A stretch of DNA of 64,000 nucleotides from Rhodobacteraceae bacterium Alg231-04 (GCA_900143635.1 FREY01000007.1:124001-188000), one strand, 5' to 3'; counted from the stretch's first letter, positions 8,060 to 16,695 are shown. Translations and numbers: made by a program. The notes: a model not told the origin generated them from the sequence alone.

Positions 8060-8940
8060 GCGCATCTGTTGCCGTTATTCAGCCGCGTGACTGGCAGACA
8101 CTTGGCCTGGTTCCGGGGACGGCGCTGCGCCTGTTCGGGATGCGCCGTTCGGGAAATCACGCGATTGCCGACTGGTTGCAGCGCAATGCGGAAACTGAAA
8201 AATCGGTCTTTTTCAACAATTGCAAACCGGGTTTCCACCCGTTTCGCAAGTTTGCCAGCATAGAAATCAACCGGCACCGATCTTCGCATAGTGCCGCGGT
8301 CTCTGACCTTGCGGCGGCCACCGGACCTGCCGGTGACGGCGCTATGCTGGTCGTGTCTTATGAAGATTGCTGTCCGGCAAACCATGCTCTGGACCATCCG
8401 GTCTCGGGCCGCTTTGACGAAGCGCTGCTGACCGGTGACATCCTGATTGTCCGCAGTTTCCTGAACTGGGCCGCCTCGCTGCTGAAGAAGATGCAGGCCA
8501 ATTCCAATTACACCCTGTCACAGCGCTGCGGTGTACTGCTGCGGGCCTTTGCGACCTATACGCGGATGCTGGATCTGGCAGCCCAGGCTGCGGATCTGGG
8601 CCTGACGGTGATCCGCTATGATGACTGGAGCAGGGACGCGGCCTATCGCGAGGCGGTTCTCGACCAGCTTGGCCTTGCGGCGCGCGACAATTCGCTGGGG
8701 TCTGTGCAACGCTACGGTGGTGGATCGTCTTTCCAGAAAACAGCCGAAAGCGCGGCTGAATTGCAGACAGACAATCGCTGGCAGCAGATGGCGCAGGATC
8801 CGGAATACCAGTCGGTTCTGCATCTGGCGGCGCGGGATGACGCGCTGATGCGGCAGCTGGATCAGCATTTTCCGGCAGACGCGGCCCGCCTGCAGAAAGT
8901 TGCCGCACAGGCGCCACTGGCACCGGGAGGACTTGAATGA
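8056..8940 (+). CDS. Sulfotransferase-like protein 2
   Basis: 294 residues. LRLFGMRRSGNHAIADWLQRN (about 24-44) is the P-loop-like 5'-phosphosulfate motif variant (RRSGNHAI) of a sulfotransferase-related family often found with glycan genes. GDILIVRSFLNWAASLLKKM (about 130-149) aligns with the 3'-phosphate-binding region. The start overlaps the preceding sulfotransferase-like gene by ATGA, so the two are translationally coupled and probably act on related substrates. A 146-base gap precedes sdhB. The substrate is unknown. Confidence 0.65.
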   Translation: MSASVAVIQPRDWQTLGLVPGTALRLFGMRRSGNHAIADWLQRNAETEKSVFFNNCKPGFHPFRKFASIEINRHRSSHSAAVSDLAAATGPAGDGAMLVVSYEDCCPANHALDHPVSGRFDEALLTGDILIVRSFLNWAASLLKKMQANSNYTLSQRCGVLLRAFATYTRMLDLAAQAADLGLTVIRYDDWSRDAAYREAVLDQLGLAARDNSLGSVQRYGGGSSFQKTAESAAELQTDNRWQQMAQDPEYQSVLHLAARDDALMRQLDQHFPADAARLQKVAAQAPLAPGGLE

Positions 8941-9086
8941 TGTCCCGGCCCCGTTTTTCTACCGCGCGCCTAGGCGCTTGCGGGCACAAACTCCGGAGCG
9001 GCGCTGCGCTGCACCGAAATGAAATGATGTCCTCTCCGACGGGTGCCAATGTGCCTGCGGTGGCAGGTTAAGCAAGGAGCACGATC

Positions 9087-9866
9087 ATGGTCCAATTCAC
9101 TCTTCCGAAGAACTCCAAGATCACCACGGGGAAAACCTGGCCCAAGCCAACTGGTGCAACCAATGTGCGTAAATTCCAGATCTATCGCTGGAACCCGGAC
9201 GATGGTCAGAACCCGCGCGTGGATACCTATTTCCTCGACATGGACACCTGTGGCCCGATGGTTCTGGACGCGCTGATCAAGATCAAGAACGAAATCGACC
9301 CGACCCTGACCTTCCGCCGGTCCTGCCGCGAGGGGATTTGCGGCTCCTGTGCGATGAACATCGACGGCATCAACACGCTGGCCTGTATCTACGGCATGGA
9401 CGAAATCAAAGGCGACGTGAAAATCTATCCGCTGCCGCATATGCCGGTGGTGAAAGACCTGATCCCGGATCTGACCCATTTCTATGCTCAGCATGCGTCG
9501 ATCATGCCCTGGCTGGAAACCAAGACCAACCGCCCGGCAAAAGAGTGGAAACAGTCTATCGAGGATCGCAAGAAGCTGGACGGTCTCTATGAATGCGTTA
9601 TGTGCGCTTCCTGTTCGACCTCTTGCCCCAGCTACTGGTGGAACGGCGACCGCTACCTCGGGCCGGCCGCGCTGCTGCATGCCTACCGCTGGATCATCGA
9701 CAGCCGCGACGAAGCCACGCCTGAACGTCTGGATCACCTCGAAGATCCCTTCAAACTGTACCGTTGCCACACTATCATGAACTGTGCGAAGACCTGCCCG
9801 AAAGGCCTGAACCCGGCCGAGGCAATTGCGAACATCAAAAAGATGATGATCGAACGCACAGTTTAA
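9087..9866 (+). CDS. sdhB: Succinate dehydrogenase iron-sulfur subunit
   Basis: 259 residues. [16 protein letters not shown] carries cysteines of the [2Fe-2S] cluster, [16 protein letters not shown] the [4Fe-4S] cluster, and [17 protein letters not shown] the [3Fe-4S] cluster. It relays electrons from SdhA to the quinone site. AAGGAGCACGATC precedes the ATG. Unusually for many bacteria, sdhB is 2.4 kb away from sdhA, with three genes between them. A third sulfotransferase gene starts 13 bases after its stop. Confidence 0.97.
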   Translation: MVQFTLPKNSKITTGKTWPKPTGATNVRKFQIYRWNPDDGQNPRVDTYFLDMDTCGPMVLDALIKIKNEIDPTLTFRRSCREGICGSCAMNIDGINTLACIYGMDEIKGDVKIYPLPHMPVVKDLIPDLTHFYAQHASIMPWLETKTNRPAKEWKQSIEDRKKLDGLYECVMCASCSTSCPSYWWNGDRYLGPAALLHAYRWIIDSRDEATPERLDHLEDPFKLYRCHTIMNCAKTCPKGLNPAEAIANIKKMMIERTV

Positions 9867-9879
9867 AAGGCGAGACTGA

Positions 9880-10656
9880 ATGGGCGACAAACCTTCTGGC
9901 GACGGCGCTTCGCCCCGCGCCCATGCACCTTTTTTGACGTCGAGAGAACTGGTTTCTTTGGCGGCCCTGTATTCGGGGTCGGCAAAGTACCTGTTTTTGC
10001 ACATCCCAAAGAATGCCGGGGTGTCCCTGCGCAAGGCGCCGGAACTGCGCTGGAAGATGACCGGTGTTTACCGGTCTTTCCTGCGGGACAGGGCCTATCT
10101 GGACGGTCTGCTGGAGATCATGGGGCGCGAAGCCCAGCACCATGGGATCGCCCATGCCCGGCTGCGCGACCTGAAGCCTTCGATTGTGCGCAGACTGCAG
10201 CCGGTGGCGATATTGCGCAATCCCTGGGCGCGCACGGTGTCGCGGTTCCGTTTCGCGCAATTGGCGGCCGAGCAGGAAAAACCCTTTAAACTGCCGCCGG
10301 TCGATAGTTTCGAGGCCTTTCTCGAAACCCGGCACGAGGACGGAGCGCTTCCATATTTTTGGCACCGGGCCATCCGGGGCTGGTATCCGCAGCGCGATTA
10401 TGTGGTGGATGCGGCCGGGAATGTCGCGGCAGATCTGTTGCGACAGGAATGCATGGATCAGGACGTTCCGAATTACTTTGGCCTCTCATCTCCGGTGAAG
10501 CGGCGCAATGTCACCCGTCGCACAGGCGCCTCCGACTGGCGATCCCTTTATACCGACAAGACGATCCAGCTGGTCGCGGATTGGTATGCAGCGGATATCG
10601 ATACCTTCGGCTTTGATTTCGATACCCCGGCCACCCGGAATATCTGGGCCAAGTAG
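9880..10656 (+). CDS. Sulfotransferase family protein 3 (Sulfotransfer_2-like)
   Basis: 258 residues. KYLFLHIPKNAGVSL (about 29-43) is the 5'-phosphosulfate-binding motif (HIPKNAG) and AILRNPWARTVSRFRFAQL (about 109-127) the 3'-phosphate motif (RNPxxRxxSxF) of PAPS-dependent carbohydrate-type sulfotransferases. Of the three sulfotransferase-like genes here this has the clearest motifs. It starts 13 bases after sdhB, so it is likely on the same transcript. The acceptor is unknown; a surface polysaccharide is the default expectation. Confidence 0.78.
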   Translation: MGDKPSGDGASPRAHAPFLTSRELVSLAALYSGSAKYLFLHIPKNAGVSLRKAPELRWKMTGVYRSFLRDRAYLDGLLEIMGREAQHHGIAHARLRDLKPSIVRRLQPVAILRNPWARTVSRFRFAQLAAEQEKPFKLPPVDSFEAFLETRHEDGALPYFWHRAIRGWYPQRDYVVDAAGNVAADLLRQECMDQDVPNYFGLSSPVKRRNVTRRTGASDWRSLYTDKTIQLVADWYAADIDTFGFDFDTPATRNIWAK

Positions 10657-10665
10657 ATCCGGCAG

Positions 10666-10703
10666 GTTTTTGCTGTCGCGGCGCATGGCCGACATGCAAA
10701 AAC
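10666..10703. other. Long imperfect hairpin after the third sulfotransferase gene
   Basis: GTTTTTGC TGTCG (10666-10678) pairs with CGACA T GCAAAAAC (10690-10703): 13 base pairs interrupted by one bulged T, with an 11-base loop. The stem is AT-rich at its base. It lies 9 bases after the sulfotransferase stop and could be a transcription terminator, an RNase processing site or a protein-binding dyad. A second small hairpin, GGCGGC-ATGT-GCCGCC, lies at 10746-10761. Confidence 0.5.
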
Positions 10704-10781
10704 GAGGGGTTTTTCGACAGAGTGGAGCCACCATCTGATGGGGCAGGCGGCATGTGCCGCCGGACCCTCAGGAGACGATCA

Positions 10782-10955
10782 ATGACCGCTGCAACACTTG
10801 CCCGCCCCGCTGCCACTGTTTCCGCTCAGGACGCGCTGCGCATTCTGGAACAGGCCTGGGCCTATTTCACCCCGCCAGCCTATGTCCATTCCAAGCCCCC
10901 CCGTGAACGTCATGATGCGGTTGAATTGTTCGCCTATTACCGCCCTGCGCTATGA
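10782..10955 (+). CDS. Small conserved hypothetical protein
   Basis: A 57-residue soluble protein (MTAATLARPAA...AYYRPAL) with a helix-rich middle (DALRILEQAWAYFTPP) and no catalytic motif. The ATG at 10782 follows AGGAGACGATCA. Codon use matches its neighbours. Its position near the end of the sdh region and a good ribosome-binding site support it as a real gene. Function unknown. Confidence 0.6.
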   Translation: MTAATLARPAATVSAQDALRILEQAWAYFTPPAYVHSKPPRERHDAVELFAYYRPAL

Positions 10956-10996
10956 CACGGGTTGAGCCATTGGCGGCTGCGCAGTAAACCGCAGTT

Positions 10997-11191
10997 ATGC
11001 CCGTATTACTGCTCCTCCTTCTTGCCGGCGTCATGTTCTATTTCATATGGCGCCGCCGCACATCCTCGCTCTCCCGGAATTGTCGCTGGCGCCAACAGCG
11101 GGCTCTGGCGCGTTGGCAGTGCAGCTATTGCGGCGCGGTTCTTCCGGGAAAGGATGAACCGCGGATTTGCCTGGCCTCATCGGCAAAGTAA
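10997..11191 (+). CDS. Small membrane protein with C-terminal Cys motif
   Basis: 64 residues: one hydrophobic helix at the N-terminus (PVLLLLLLAGVMFYFIWRR, residues 2-20), basic residues on its inner side, then WQCSYCGAVLPGKDEPRICLAS, a CxxC plus a later Cys resembling a zinc-ribbon-like knuckle. The topology suggests a single-pass anchor with a cytoplasmic metal-binding tail. It follows the 57-residue gene by 41 bases. Function unknown. Confidence 0.55.
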   Translation: MPVLLLLLLAGVMFYFIWRRRTSSLSRNCRWRQQRALARWQCSYCGAVLPGKDEPRICLASSAK

Positions 11192-11254
11192 TTCGGTGGC
11201 TGTTTCTCGTTTCAAACGATGATCCCATGTGTCGCCCGACACCGGGTCGAATGG

Positions 11255-11420
11255 CTTAGCGACCGTTTGCAACAGAGAATCGTTGAAAATAGCTCTGCGA
11301 TACCCGATAGGGGCAGCCAAGACGCCAACGCACGCACCTCTGTCTGGTCGCCTCATAGGTCAGGTCACGTAGCGACGGTAACGTCTCTGATCGAAATGCG
11401 CGGCCCCGAGGGGCCCATGT
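11255..11420 (+). promoter_or_regulatory. Structured 5' leader resembling the speF RNA motif
   Basis: The 244-base leader of the ornithine-decarboxylase gene is rich in local pairing. CTGC (11295-11298) pairs with GCAG (11313-11316) around an inner CCC/GGG stem (11303-11305 with 11310-11312). GACG-GTAA-CGTC (11374-11385) is a GNRA-loop hairpin, and GTCGC/GCGAC (from 11348 and from 11372) can form an alternative stem. GGCCC/GGGCC sits just before the ribosome-binding site. The stretch GGGGCAGCCAAGACGCC looks like a conserved RNA core. A cis-regulatory speF motif is known upstream of ornithine decarboxylase genes in alphaproteobacteria; I identify this by position and look, not by a covariance search. 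Confidence 0.6.
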
Positions 11421-11435
11421 CCTTTGGAGATGACA

Positions 11436-12608
11436 ATGACCGCAGAGGCAGCCGGGCGCGCAGCCCGTCTTGAGTTTTCCGCAGCCCCGCATCTGGATCA
11501 CATCGAAGCCAGTCGCTTTGATCGGCCGACTTTGGTGATCAGCCGCGATATTGTGGCGCGCCAGTATGCAGCGCTGGCACAGGGTTTGGGCCGGGCGCGG
11601 ATACACTATGCGGTGAAGGCCAATCCAGCCCCCGAAATTCTGCAGCTGCTTGCTGGATTTGGCAGCCATTTTGATGCCGCCAGCCGGGCCGAGATTGACG
11701 CCTGTCTTGCTGCCGGTGCAGAGCCGCAGCAAATTACATTCGGCAATACCATCAAACGGGCAAATGACATTGCTTATGCCCATGACCTGGGCATCACCCA
11801 TTTTGCCGCTGACGCCAGCGAAGAACTCGAAAAAATCGCGGCGCATGCTCCCGGTGCGGACATCTGTTTGCGCTTGCTGGTCGAGTTTGAAACCGGTGCA
11901 GACTGGCCGCTCAGCCGCAAGTTCGGCTGCACCGGCGACAAGGCACTGATGTTGATGAACCGGGCCAAAGAACTGGGCCTGACGCCGATGGGGCTGTCTT
12001 TCCATGTTGGCTCGCAGACCCGCGATCCTGAGATGTGGGCGGAAACTTTGGACGGGGTTGCGGCCGTCTGGCATGCAGCTGAATTGGCGGGTCATCAGCT
12101 GACAATGTTGAATATCGGTGGCGGTTTCCCGGCCTCATACGGGCAGCGTTTGCTGCCGCCAGAAGAATATGCAGCGCGGGTCATGGCACAGGTCGAGGCT
12201 CGGTTTGCCCATGTGCCGCAGCTCATGGCAGAGCCGGGCCGTGCCCTGGTGGCAGAAGCGGGCGCAATTGTCGCTGAGGTGCTGCTGGTGTCCCGCAAGC
12301 ATTCTCACGATCTGCATCGATGGGTCTATCTGGACATCGGCATGTTCTCGGGTCTCGCCGAAACCATGGGCGAGGCAATCCGTTACCCGCTGACGACGTG
12401 CCGGGATGGTGAATCCACAGGGCCCTGTGTCCTTGCCGGACCATCCTGTGACAGCGCCGATGTCCTTTATGAAAAACAACCTGTGCATTTGCCGATTGGT
12501 TTGAAAGCCGGGGACCGGGTGATCCTCCACGCAACCGGTGCCTACACATCCACCTATGCCTCGGTTGGTTTCAACGGGTTCCCGCCATTGGATGTTGTTG
12601 TCGTCTGA
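11436..12608 (+). CDS. Ornithine/lysine-type decarboxylase (PLP, fold III)
   Basis: 390 residues of the group IV (alanine-racemase fold) decarboxylases. HYAVKANP contains the PLP lysine (K61), NIGGGFPASYG the glycine-rich phosphate-binding loop, EPGRALV the PLP arginine region, and GPSCDSADVLYE the catalytic cysteine typical of ornithine decarboxylases. It would convert ornithine (possibly lysine) to putrescine (or cadaverine) for polyamine synthesis. The ATG at 11436 follows GGAGATGACA; ATG at 11424 is less well placed. The structured leader and the downstream DUF1989 gene suggest polyamine-responsive expression of a two-gene unit. Confidence 0.85.
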   Translation: MTAEAAGRAARLEFSAAPHLDHIEASRFDRPTLVISRDIVARQYAALAQGLGRARIHYAVKANPAPEILQLLAGFGSHFDAASRAEIDACLAAGAEPQQITFGNTIKRANDIAYAHDLGITHFAADASEELEKIAAHAPGADICLRLLVEFETGADWPLSRKFGCTGDKALMLMNRAKELGLTPMGLSFHVGSQTRDPEMWAETLDGVAAVWHAAELAGHQLTMLNIGGGFPASYGQRLLPPEEYAARVMAQVEARFAHVPQLMAEPGRALVAEAGAIVAEVLLVSRKHSHDLHRWVYLDIGMFSGLAETMGEAIRYPLTTCRDGESTGPCVLAGPSCDSADVLYEKQPVHLPIGLKAGDRVILHATGAYTSTYASVGFNGFPPLDVVVV

Positions 12609-12665
12609 GGCTTGCGCTGTGCGCCCATTGTGTGGCCAGATTGCCAGGCCACAGGAGACGTGTTG

Positions 12666-13517
12666 ATGAGTGACCCAATCGCCCCGGTTGATGCCGGAGC
12701 CCGCCGCGCCATAAAGCCGGTGATTTGTTATCCCAATGAAAGCCTGCCCAAACCGGACGTTGCCCTCTACCGGGCTGCCCGCGCAGATGCACGCAAAGTG
12801 GATGAGGTGACCGTGCCGCCCCGCGATGCGGCCTGTTTCACCGTGCCGGCAGGGCACTTTTTCAGGATCAGTTCCGTCGAGGGGCCACAGGTGGGCGATT
12901 TGAACCTGTGGAACGCAGAAGACCTGAGCGAGCGTTTCTATTCGGGCAAGACACGAGCATTGCATGGCACGCATGTAACCACGGAGGAGCAATTGTGGAG
13001 CAGTTTTCCACATCTGCGTTCGATGGCTACGATTACCGAGGACACGCTGGGCTGGTACGGCATCGATGACTTTGGTGGCTCTGTCCATGATGTGATCGGC
13101 ACCCGCTGCGATCCCTATACCGGCAATCTTCTGGCTGGGAGCCAGTATCATCATTGCTGCCATTCGAACCTGACCCGTGCGCTGGCCGATCATCTGGGCG
13201 TTCCGCTGGCAGAAGCCGAGCCACATGTGCATGACGTACTGAATGTTTTTATGTGTACTGGCTTCACCCGCGACACCGGCCAGTATTTCATGAAGGCGAG
13301 CCCCGTGCGCCCCGGTGATTATCTGGAGTTTTTTGCCGAGATCCCGCTGCTGGGAGCGCTGAGCGCCTGTCCCGGCGGCGATTGCTCAGCAGAGCATTCT
13401 TCTGACAGCGCCCTCTGTTACCCGCTCAAGGTAGAAGTTTTTGCACCACAGCAGGGCAGTCTGGAGGGCTGGGAGAGCCCGGCGGTCAATGGCTATAATC
13501 GCAGCCATGGACGGTGA
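12666..13517 (+). CDS. DUF1989 (urea carboxylase-associated family) protein
   Basis: 283 residues related to the aminomethyltransferase-like DUF1989 family. Conserved-looking blocks are PAGHFFRISSVEGPQVGDLNLWN, SQYHHCCHSNLTRAL and NVFMCTGF. Several DUF1989 proteins act with urea/guanidine carboxylase as N-carboxyguanidine hydrolases; others have no known role. No carboxylase is nearby, and the gene lies 57 bases after the ornithine decarboxylase, which points to polyamine or guanidino-compound metabolism. The ATG at 12666 follows AGGAGACGTGTTG. A strong terminator of the opposite strand lies just downstream. Confidence 0.75.
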   Translation: MSDPIAPVDAGARRAIKPVICYPNESLPKPDVALYRAARADARKVDEVTVPPRDAACFTVPAGHFFRISSVEGPQVGDLNLWNAEDLSERFYSGKTRALHGTHVTTEEQLWSSFPHLRSMATITEDTLGWYGIDDFGGSVHDVIGTRCDPYTGNLLAGSQYHHCCHSNLTRALADHLGVPLAEAEPHVHDVLNVFMCTGFTRDTGQYFMKASPVRPGDYLEFFAEIPLLGALSACPGGDCSAEHSSDSALCYPLKVEVFAPQQGSLEGWESPAVNGYNRSHGR

Positions 13518-13520
13518 CAT

Positions 13521-13546
13521 GAAAAAGGCGGGCACCGGGCCCGCCC
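13521..13546 (-). terminator. Rho-independent terminator of deoD
   Basis: GGCGGGC (13527-13533) and GCCCGCC (13539-13545) form a perfect 7-bp GC stem with a 5-base loop. An A-run at 13522-13526 becomes a T-run when read on the minus strand, directly after the hairpin, so the signal serves the minus-strand purine nucleoside phosphorylase gene. It may also slow transcripts coming from the DUF1989 gene. Confidence 0.8.
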
Positions 13547-13568
13547 TGATCGGCCTCTTGTGATAGTG

Positions 13569-14273
13569 TCAGGCGAAGGCCGCTTCCAGAGCAATTTCGA
13601 CCATATCACCAAAGCTGCTTTCGCGTTGGTCTGAGGGCAGGGCTTCACCTGTCAGAAGATGATCTGAAACGGTCAGAACAGCCAAGGCCCGCCGCCCATA
13701 CCGGGCCGCCAGTGTATAAAGCTCTGCCGCCTCCATTTCCACGCCGAGGATGCCGTGCCGGACCATCTGTTCGTTCAGATCCGGGCGTTCGTCGTAGAAA
13801 ACATCAGAGGAATAGATGCCGCCAATATGGGTATTGGCATCATTGCCTGCCGCTGCCTTTGCAGCCGCCTGGAGGAGGGACCAGTCAGCACAGGGAGCAA
13901 AATTGACTTCACGGAAGATTCCACGAGAGGGGGAGCTGGTGGTGGTCGCCGCCATCGCCAGGATGACATCGCGCACTTTGACCTTTTCCTGCATCCCCCC
14001 GCAGGAGCCGATACGGATCAGGGTTTTGGCGTCGTAATCCCGGATCAGCTCGTTCACATAAATGGACAGCGACGGCATACCCATGCCGCTGCCCTGAATT
14101 GTGACCGCATTCCCTTTCCAGGTGCCGGTGTAGCCCAGCATGCCACGCACTTCATTTACAAGGCGTGGGTTTTCAAGGAAGGTTTCGGCCGCCCATTTTG
14201 CGCGATAGGGGTCACCGGGCAAAAGCACGGTTTCCGCAATTTCACCCTTTTGGGCGCCGATATGAATTGTCAT
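13569..14273 (-). CDS. deoD: Purine-nucleoside phosphorylase, DeoD type
   Basis: 234 residues, the usual hexameric DeoD length. [14 protein letters not shown] (N-terminal phosphate site), RIGSCGG (about 87-93), [13 protein letters not shown] (nucleoside and ribose site) and VSDHLLTGE (catalytic Asp) are all present. It phosphorolyses purine nucleosides to free base plus ribose-1-phosphate in the cytoplasm. AGGAG precedes the ATG at 14273. A BMP-type nucleoside transporter lies 12 kb away in the same window, so purine salvage is a theme. Confidence 0.95.
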   Translation of the reverse strand: MTIHIGAQKGEIAETVLLPGDPYRAKWAAETFLENPRLVNEVRGMLGYTGTWKGNAVTIQGSGMGMPSLSIYVNELIRDYDAKTLIRIGSCGGMQEKVKVRDVILAMAATTTSSPSRGIFREVNFAPCADWSLLQAAAKAAAGNDANTHIGGIYSSDVFYDERPDLNEQMVRHGILGVEMEAAELYTLAARYGRRALAVLTVSDHLLTGEALPSDQRESSFGDMVEIALEAAFA

Positions 14274-14295
14274 AGGAGAAACTCCGGTTACTGGA

Positions 14296-14610
14296 TCAGA
14301 TTTCCAGTTCGGAGATATCCAACCCCTGTGTCAAGGCCGTATGGATCCAATGTGGTTTGCGGCCACGACCGGTCCAGGTTTCTTCAGGATTGGCAGGGTT
14401 TCTGTATTTCGGTGTTGCTTTGGATCGTTTTGCACCGGAACGGCCGGAAGCAATTTCATCTAGCGAGAAACCGAATTTCGCCGCTGCTTCCTCGGCAGCT
14501 TTCAAGGCTTCCTGACGTTCGCGTTGCTCGGCGTTTTTCAGTGCTTCTTCAACGTCAGTTTTCAGTTGCAGTAATTCTTTGCGAGACAGCGCCTCTAGAT
14601 CGAGGGTCAT
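14296..14610 (-). CDS. H-NS family nucleoid-associated regulator (HvrA/Spb type)
   Basis: 104 residues. Residues 1-50 are a coiled-coil oligomerisation region ([22 protein letters not shown]...). The C-terminal [21 protein letters not shown] contains the TWTGRGRxPxW DNA-minor-groove motif of H-NS. Roseobacter and Rhodobacter relatives (HvrA, Spb) modulate many genes, including photosynthetic and nitrogen ones. The frame extends to 14691, but the ATG at 14610 follows GGAGAATAATA and starts the conserved sequence. It lies between deoD and the mutase on the same strand with its own AT-rich upstream region. Confidence 0.87.
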   Translation of the reverse strand: MTLDLEALSRKELLQLKTDVEEALKNAEQRERQEALKAAEEAAAKFGFSLDEIASGRSGAKRSKATPKYRNPANPEETWTGRGRKPHWIHTALTQGLDISELEI

Positions 14611-14727
14611 TATTATTCTCCAGTCTTCAGTCAATGCGGCTATTCGGCCGCATTGGCCTTTATGCACTGGAAGGTCGACGCTAATCAGCACCTATTTTCA
14701 TATTTTCAGACAATTGTGAGTGAATTG

Positions 14728-16695
14728 TTATTCTGAAACATCTAAATGGTGTGCCGCTAGCGTAATGATATCACTCATAATTGTGTTAATTTCAAAATCC
14801 TTTGGTGTGTAGATCCGTGACACGCCCATTTCAGAGAGTTTCACAGCATCGTCATCCGGGATGATTCCGCCGACAACAACCGGCACCGAGGTCAGGTCTG
14901 CTTCGCGCAGGCGCTCCATCACTTCTTCGACGAGCGGCAGGTGGCTACCTGACAGAATGGACAGGCCGATGACATGGGCTTTGTCTTCGATGGTCTGGGC
15001 GATCAATTCCTCCGGCGTCATCCGAATGCCCTCATAGGCGATGTCCATGCCGCAGTCGCGGGCACGAAAGGCGATCTGCTCGGCGCCATTGGAATGCCCG
15101 TCCAGCCCCGGTTTGCCGATCAGCAGCTTCAGACGGCGGCCCAGCTTGTCGCTCACCGCGTCGACCTGGGCGCGCAGATCGTCCAGTCCTTCGGTCTTGT
15201 TCGAAGGCGACCCGGAGACCCCAGTCGGGCCGCGATAAGTGCCGTAAACGGCGCGCATTTCTTCCGCCCATTCGCCGGTGGTGACACCCGCCTTGGCCGC
15301 GGCAATCGACGGCGGCATGATATTGCTGCCTTTGCGGGCTGCGTCACGTAGCGCCGCCAAGGCAGCCTGAACCGCGCTGTCGTCGCGGCTGTCGCGCCAG
15401 TCGTTTAAACGGGCGGTCTGTTCTGCCTCGACCGCCGGGTCGACCACCATGATGCCACCGTCTTCGGTCTGCAATGGCGAGGCTTCGCCATCGGTCCATT
15501 TGTTGACGCCAACCACAACGGTTTCGTTGCGTTCGATCCGTCCCAACCGCTCGGCGTTGGAATCTACCAGACGGCCCTTCATGTATTCAATGGAGGCAAC
15601 CGCGCCGCCCATGCCTTCAAGATTCTTCAGCTCGGCGCGCGCGCCCTCCTTAAGCTCTTCAACCTTGGCGTCGACAGCCGGATTGCCATCAAACAGGTCG
15701 CCGTATTCCAAAAGGTCGGTTTCATAGGCCAGGATCTGCTGCATCCGCATCGACCATTGCTGGTCCCAGGGGCGGGGCAGGCCCAGAGCCTCGTTCCAGG
15801 CCGGCAATTGCACGGCGCGGGCTCGGGCTTTCTTGGACAGGGTTACCGCCAGCATTTCTATCAGAATGCGGTAAACATTGTTTTCCGGCTGCTGTTCGGT
15901 CAATCCAAGCGAGTTTACCTGAACCCCGTAGCGGAACCGGCGGAATTTCGGGTCTTCAACACCGTACCGGGTGGCGCAGATTTCATCCCAGAGGTCGACA
16001 AAGGCGCGCATCTTGCACATCTCGGTGACAAATCGAATGCCGGCATTCACAAAGAAGGAGATACGGCCGACCAGCGCCGGGAAATCCTCGGCGGGAACGC
16101 GGGGCTGCAATTCGTCCAGCACCGCCTGCGCGGTGGCCAGGGCAAAGGCCAGTTCCTGCTCCGGCGTCGCACCGGCCTCCTGCAGGTGGTAGGAGCAGAC
16201 ATTCATCGGGTTCCACTTGGGCACGTTGGTATAGCAATACTCGGCCACATCGGCGATCATTTTGAGGCTGGGTTTGGGCGGGCAGATATAGGTGCCGCGG
16301 CTTAGATATTCCTTGATCAGATCGTTCTGCACCGTGCCCTGCAGCTTGGACACATCAGCGCCCTGTTCCTCGGCGGCAGCGATATAGAGCGACAGCAGCC
16401 AGGGCGCGGTCGCATTGATCGTCATCGAGGTGTTCATCTGTTCCAGCGGAATTTGATCGAACAGGCTGCGCATGTCGCCCAGATGGCAGACCGGCACGCC
16501 CACCTTGCCCACTTCGCCGCGCGCCAGAATGTGGTCGCTGTCATAGCCTGTCTGCGTCGGCAGGTCGAAGGCGACGCTGAGCCCGGTCTGGCCCTTGGCC
16601 AGATTGCTGCGGTACAGCGCATTGGAGGCCTGGGCGGTCGAGTGGCCCGCATAGGTGCGGATCAGCCAGGGGCGGTCTTTTTGCGTCTGCGGCAT
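14728..16695 (-). CDS. ecm: (2R)-ethylmalonyl-CoA mutase, coenzyme B12-dependent
   Basis: 655 residues, the single-chain length typical of ethylmalonyl-CoA mutase. The N-terminal catalytic barrel includes GQTGLSVAFDLPTQTGYDSD and PWNMNV-like WNPMNVCSYHLQEAGA. The C-terminal B12-binding domain has GLDGHSNG (530-537), with D532-x-H534-x-x-G537 giving the lower cobalt ligand, then SILSGSH and VVVGG. It converts ethylmalonyl-CoA to methylsuccinyl-CoA, a step unique to the ethylmalonyl-CoA pathway. Ccr, the enzyme before it in the pathway, is encoded 2 kb away on the other strand. Methylmalonyl-CoA mutase is less likely because of length and context. Confidence 0.93.
   Translation of the reverse strand: MPQTQKDRPWLIRTYAGHSTAQASNALYRSNLAKGQTGLSVAFDLPTQTGYDSDHILARGEVGKVGVPVCHLGDMRSLFDQIPLEQMNTSMTINATAPWLLSLYIAAAEEQGADVSKLQGTVQNDLIKEYLSRGTYICPPKPSLKMIADVAEYCYTNVPKWNPMNVCSYHLQEAGATPEQELAFALATAQAVLDELQPRVPAEDFPALVGRISFFVNAGIRFVTEMCKMRAFVDLWDEICATRYGVEDPKFRRFRYGVQVNSLGLTEQQPENNVYRILIEMLAVTLSKKARARAVQLPAWNEALGLPRPWDQQWSMRMQQILAYETDLLEYGDLFDGNPAVDAKVEELKEGARAELKNLEGMGGAVASIEYMKGRLVDSNAERLGRIERNETVVVGVNKWTDGEASPLQTEDGGIMVVDPAVEAEQTARLNDWRDSRDDSAVQAALAALRDAARKGSNIMPPSIAAAKAGVTTGEWAEEMRAVYGTYRGPTGVSGSPSNKTEGLDDLRAQVDAVSDKLGRRLKLLIGKPGLDGHSNGAEQIAFRARDCGMDIAYEGIRMTPEELIAQTIEDKAHVIGLSILSGSHLPLVEEVMERLREADLTSVPVVVGGIIPDDDAVKLSEMGVSRIYTPKDFEINTIMSDIITLAAHHLDVSE

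Noticed and set aside
13755-14684. 309-codon plus-strand frame opposite deoD and the H-NS gene
   Set aside because: Both minus-strand genes have complete family signatures and ribosome-binding sites; the plus-strand frame spans their intergenic gap without a domain.
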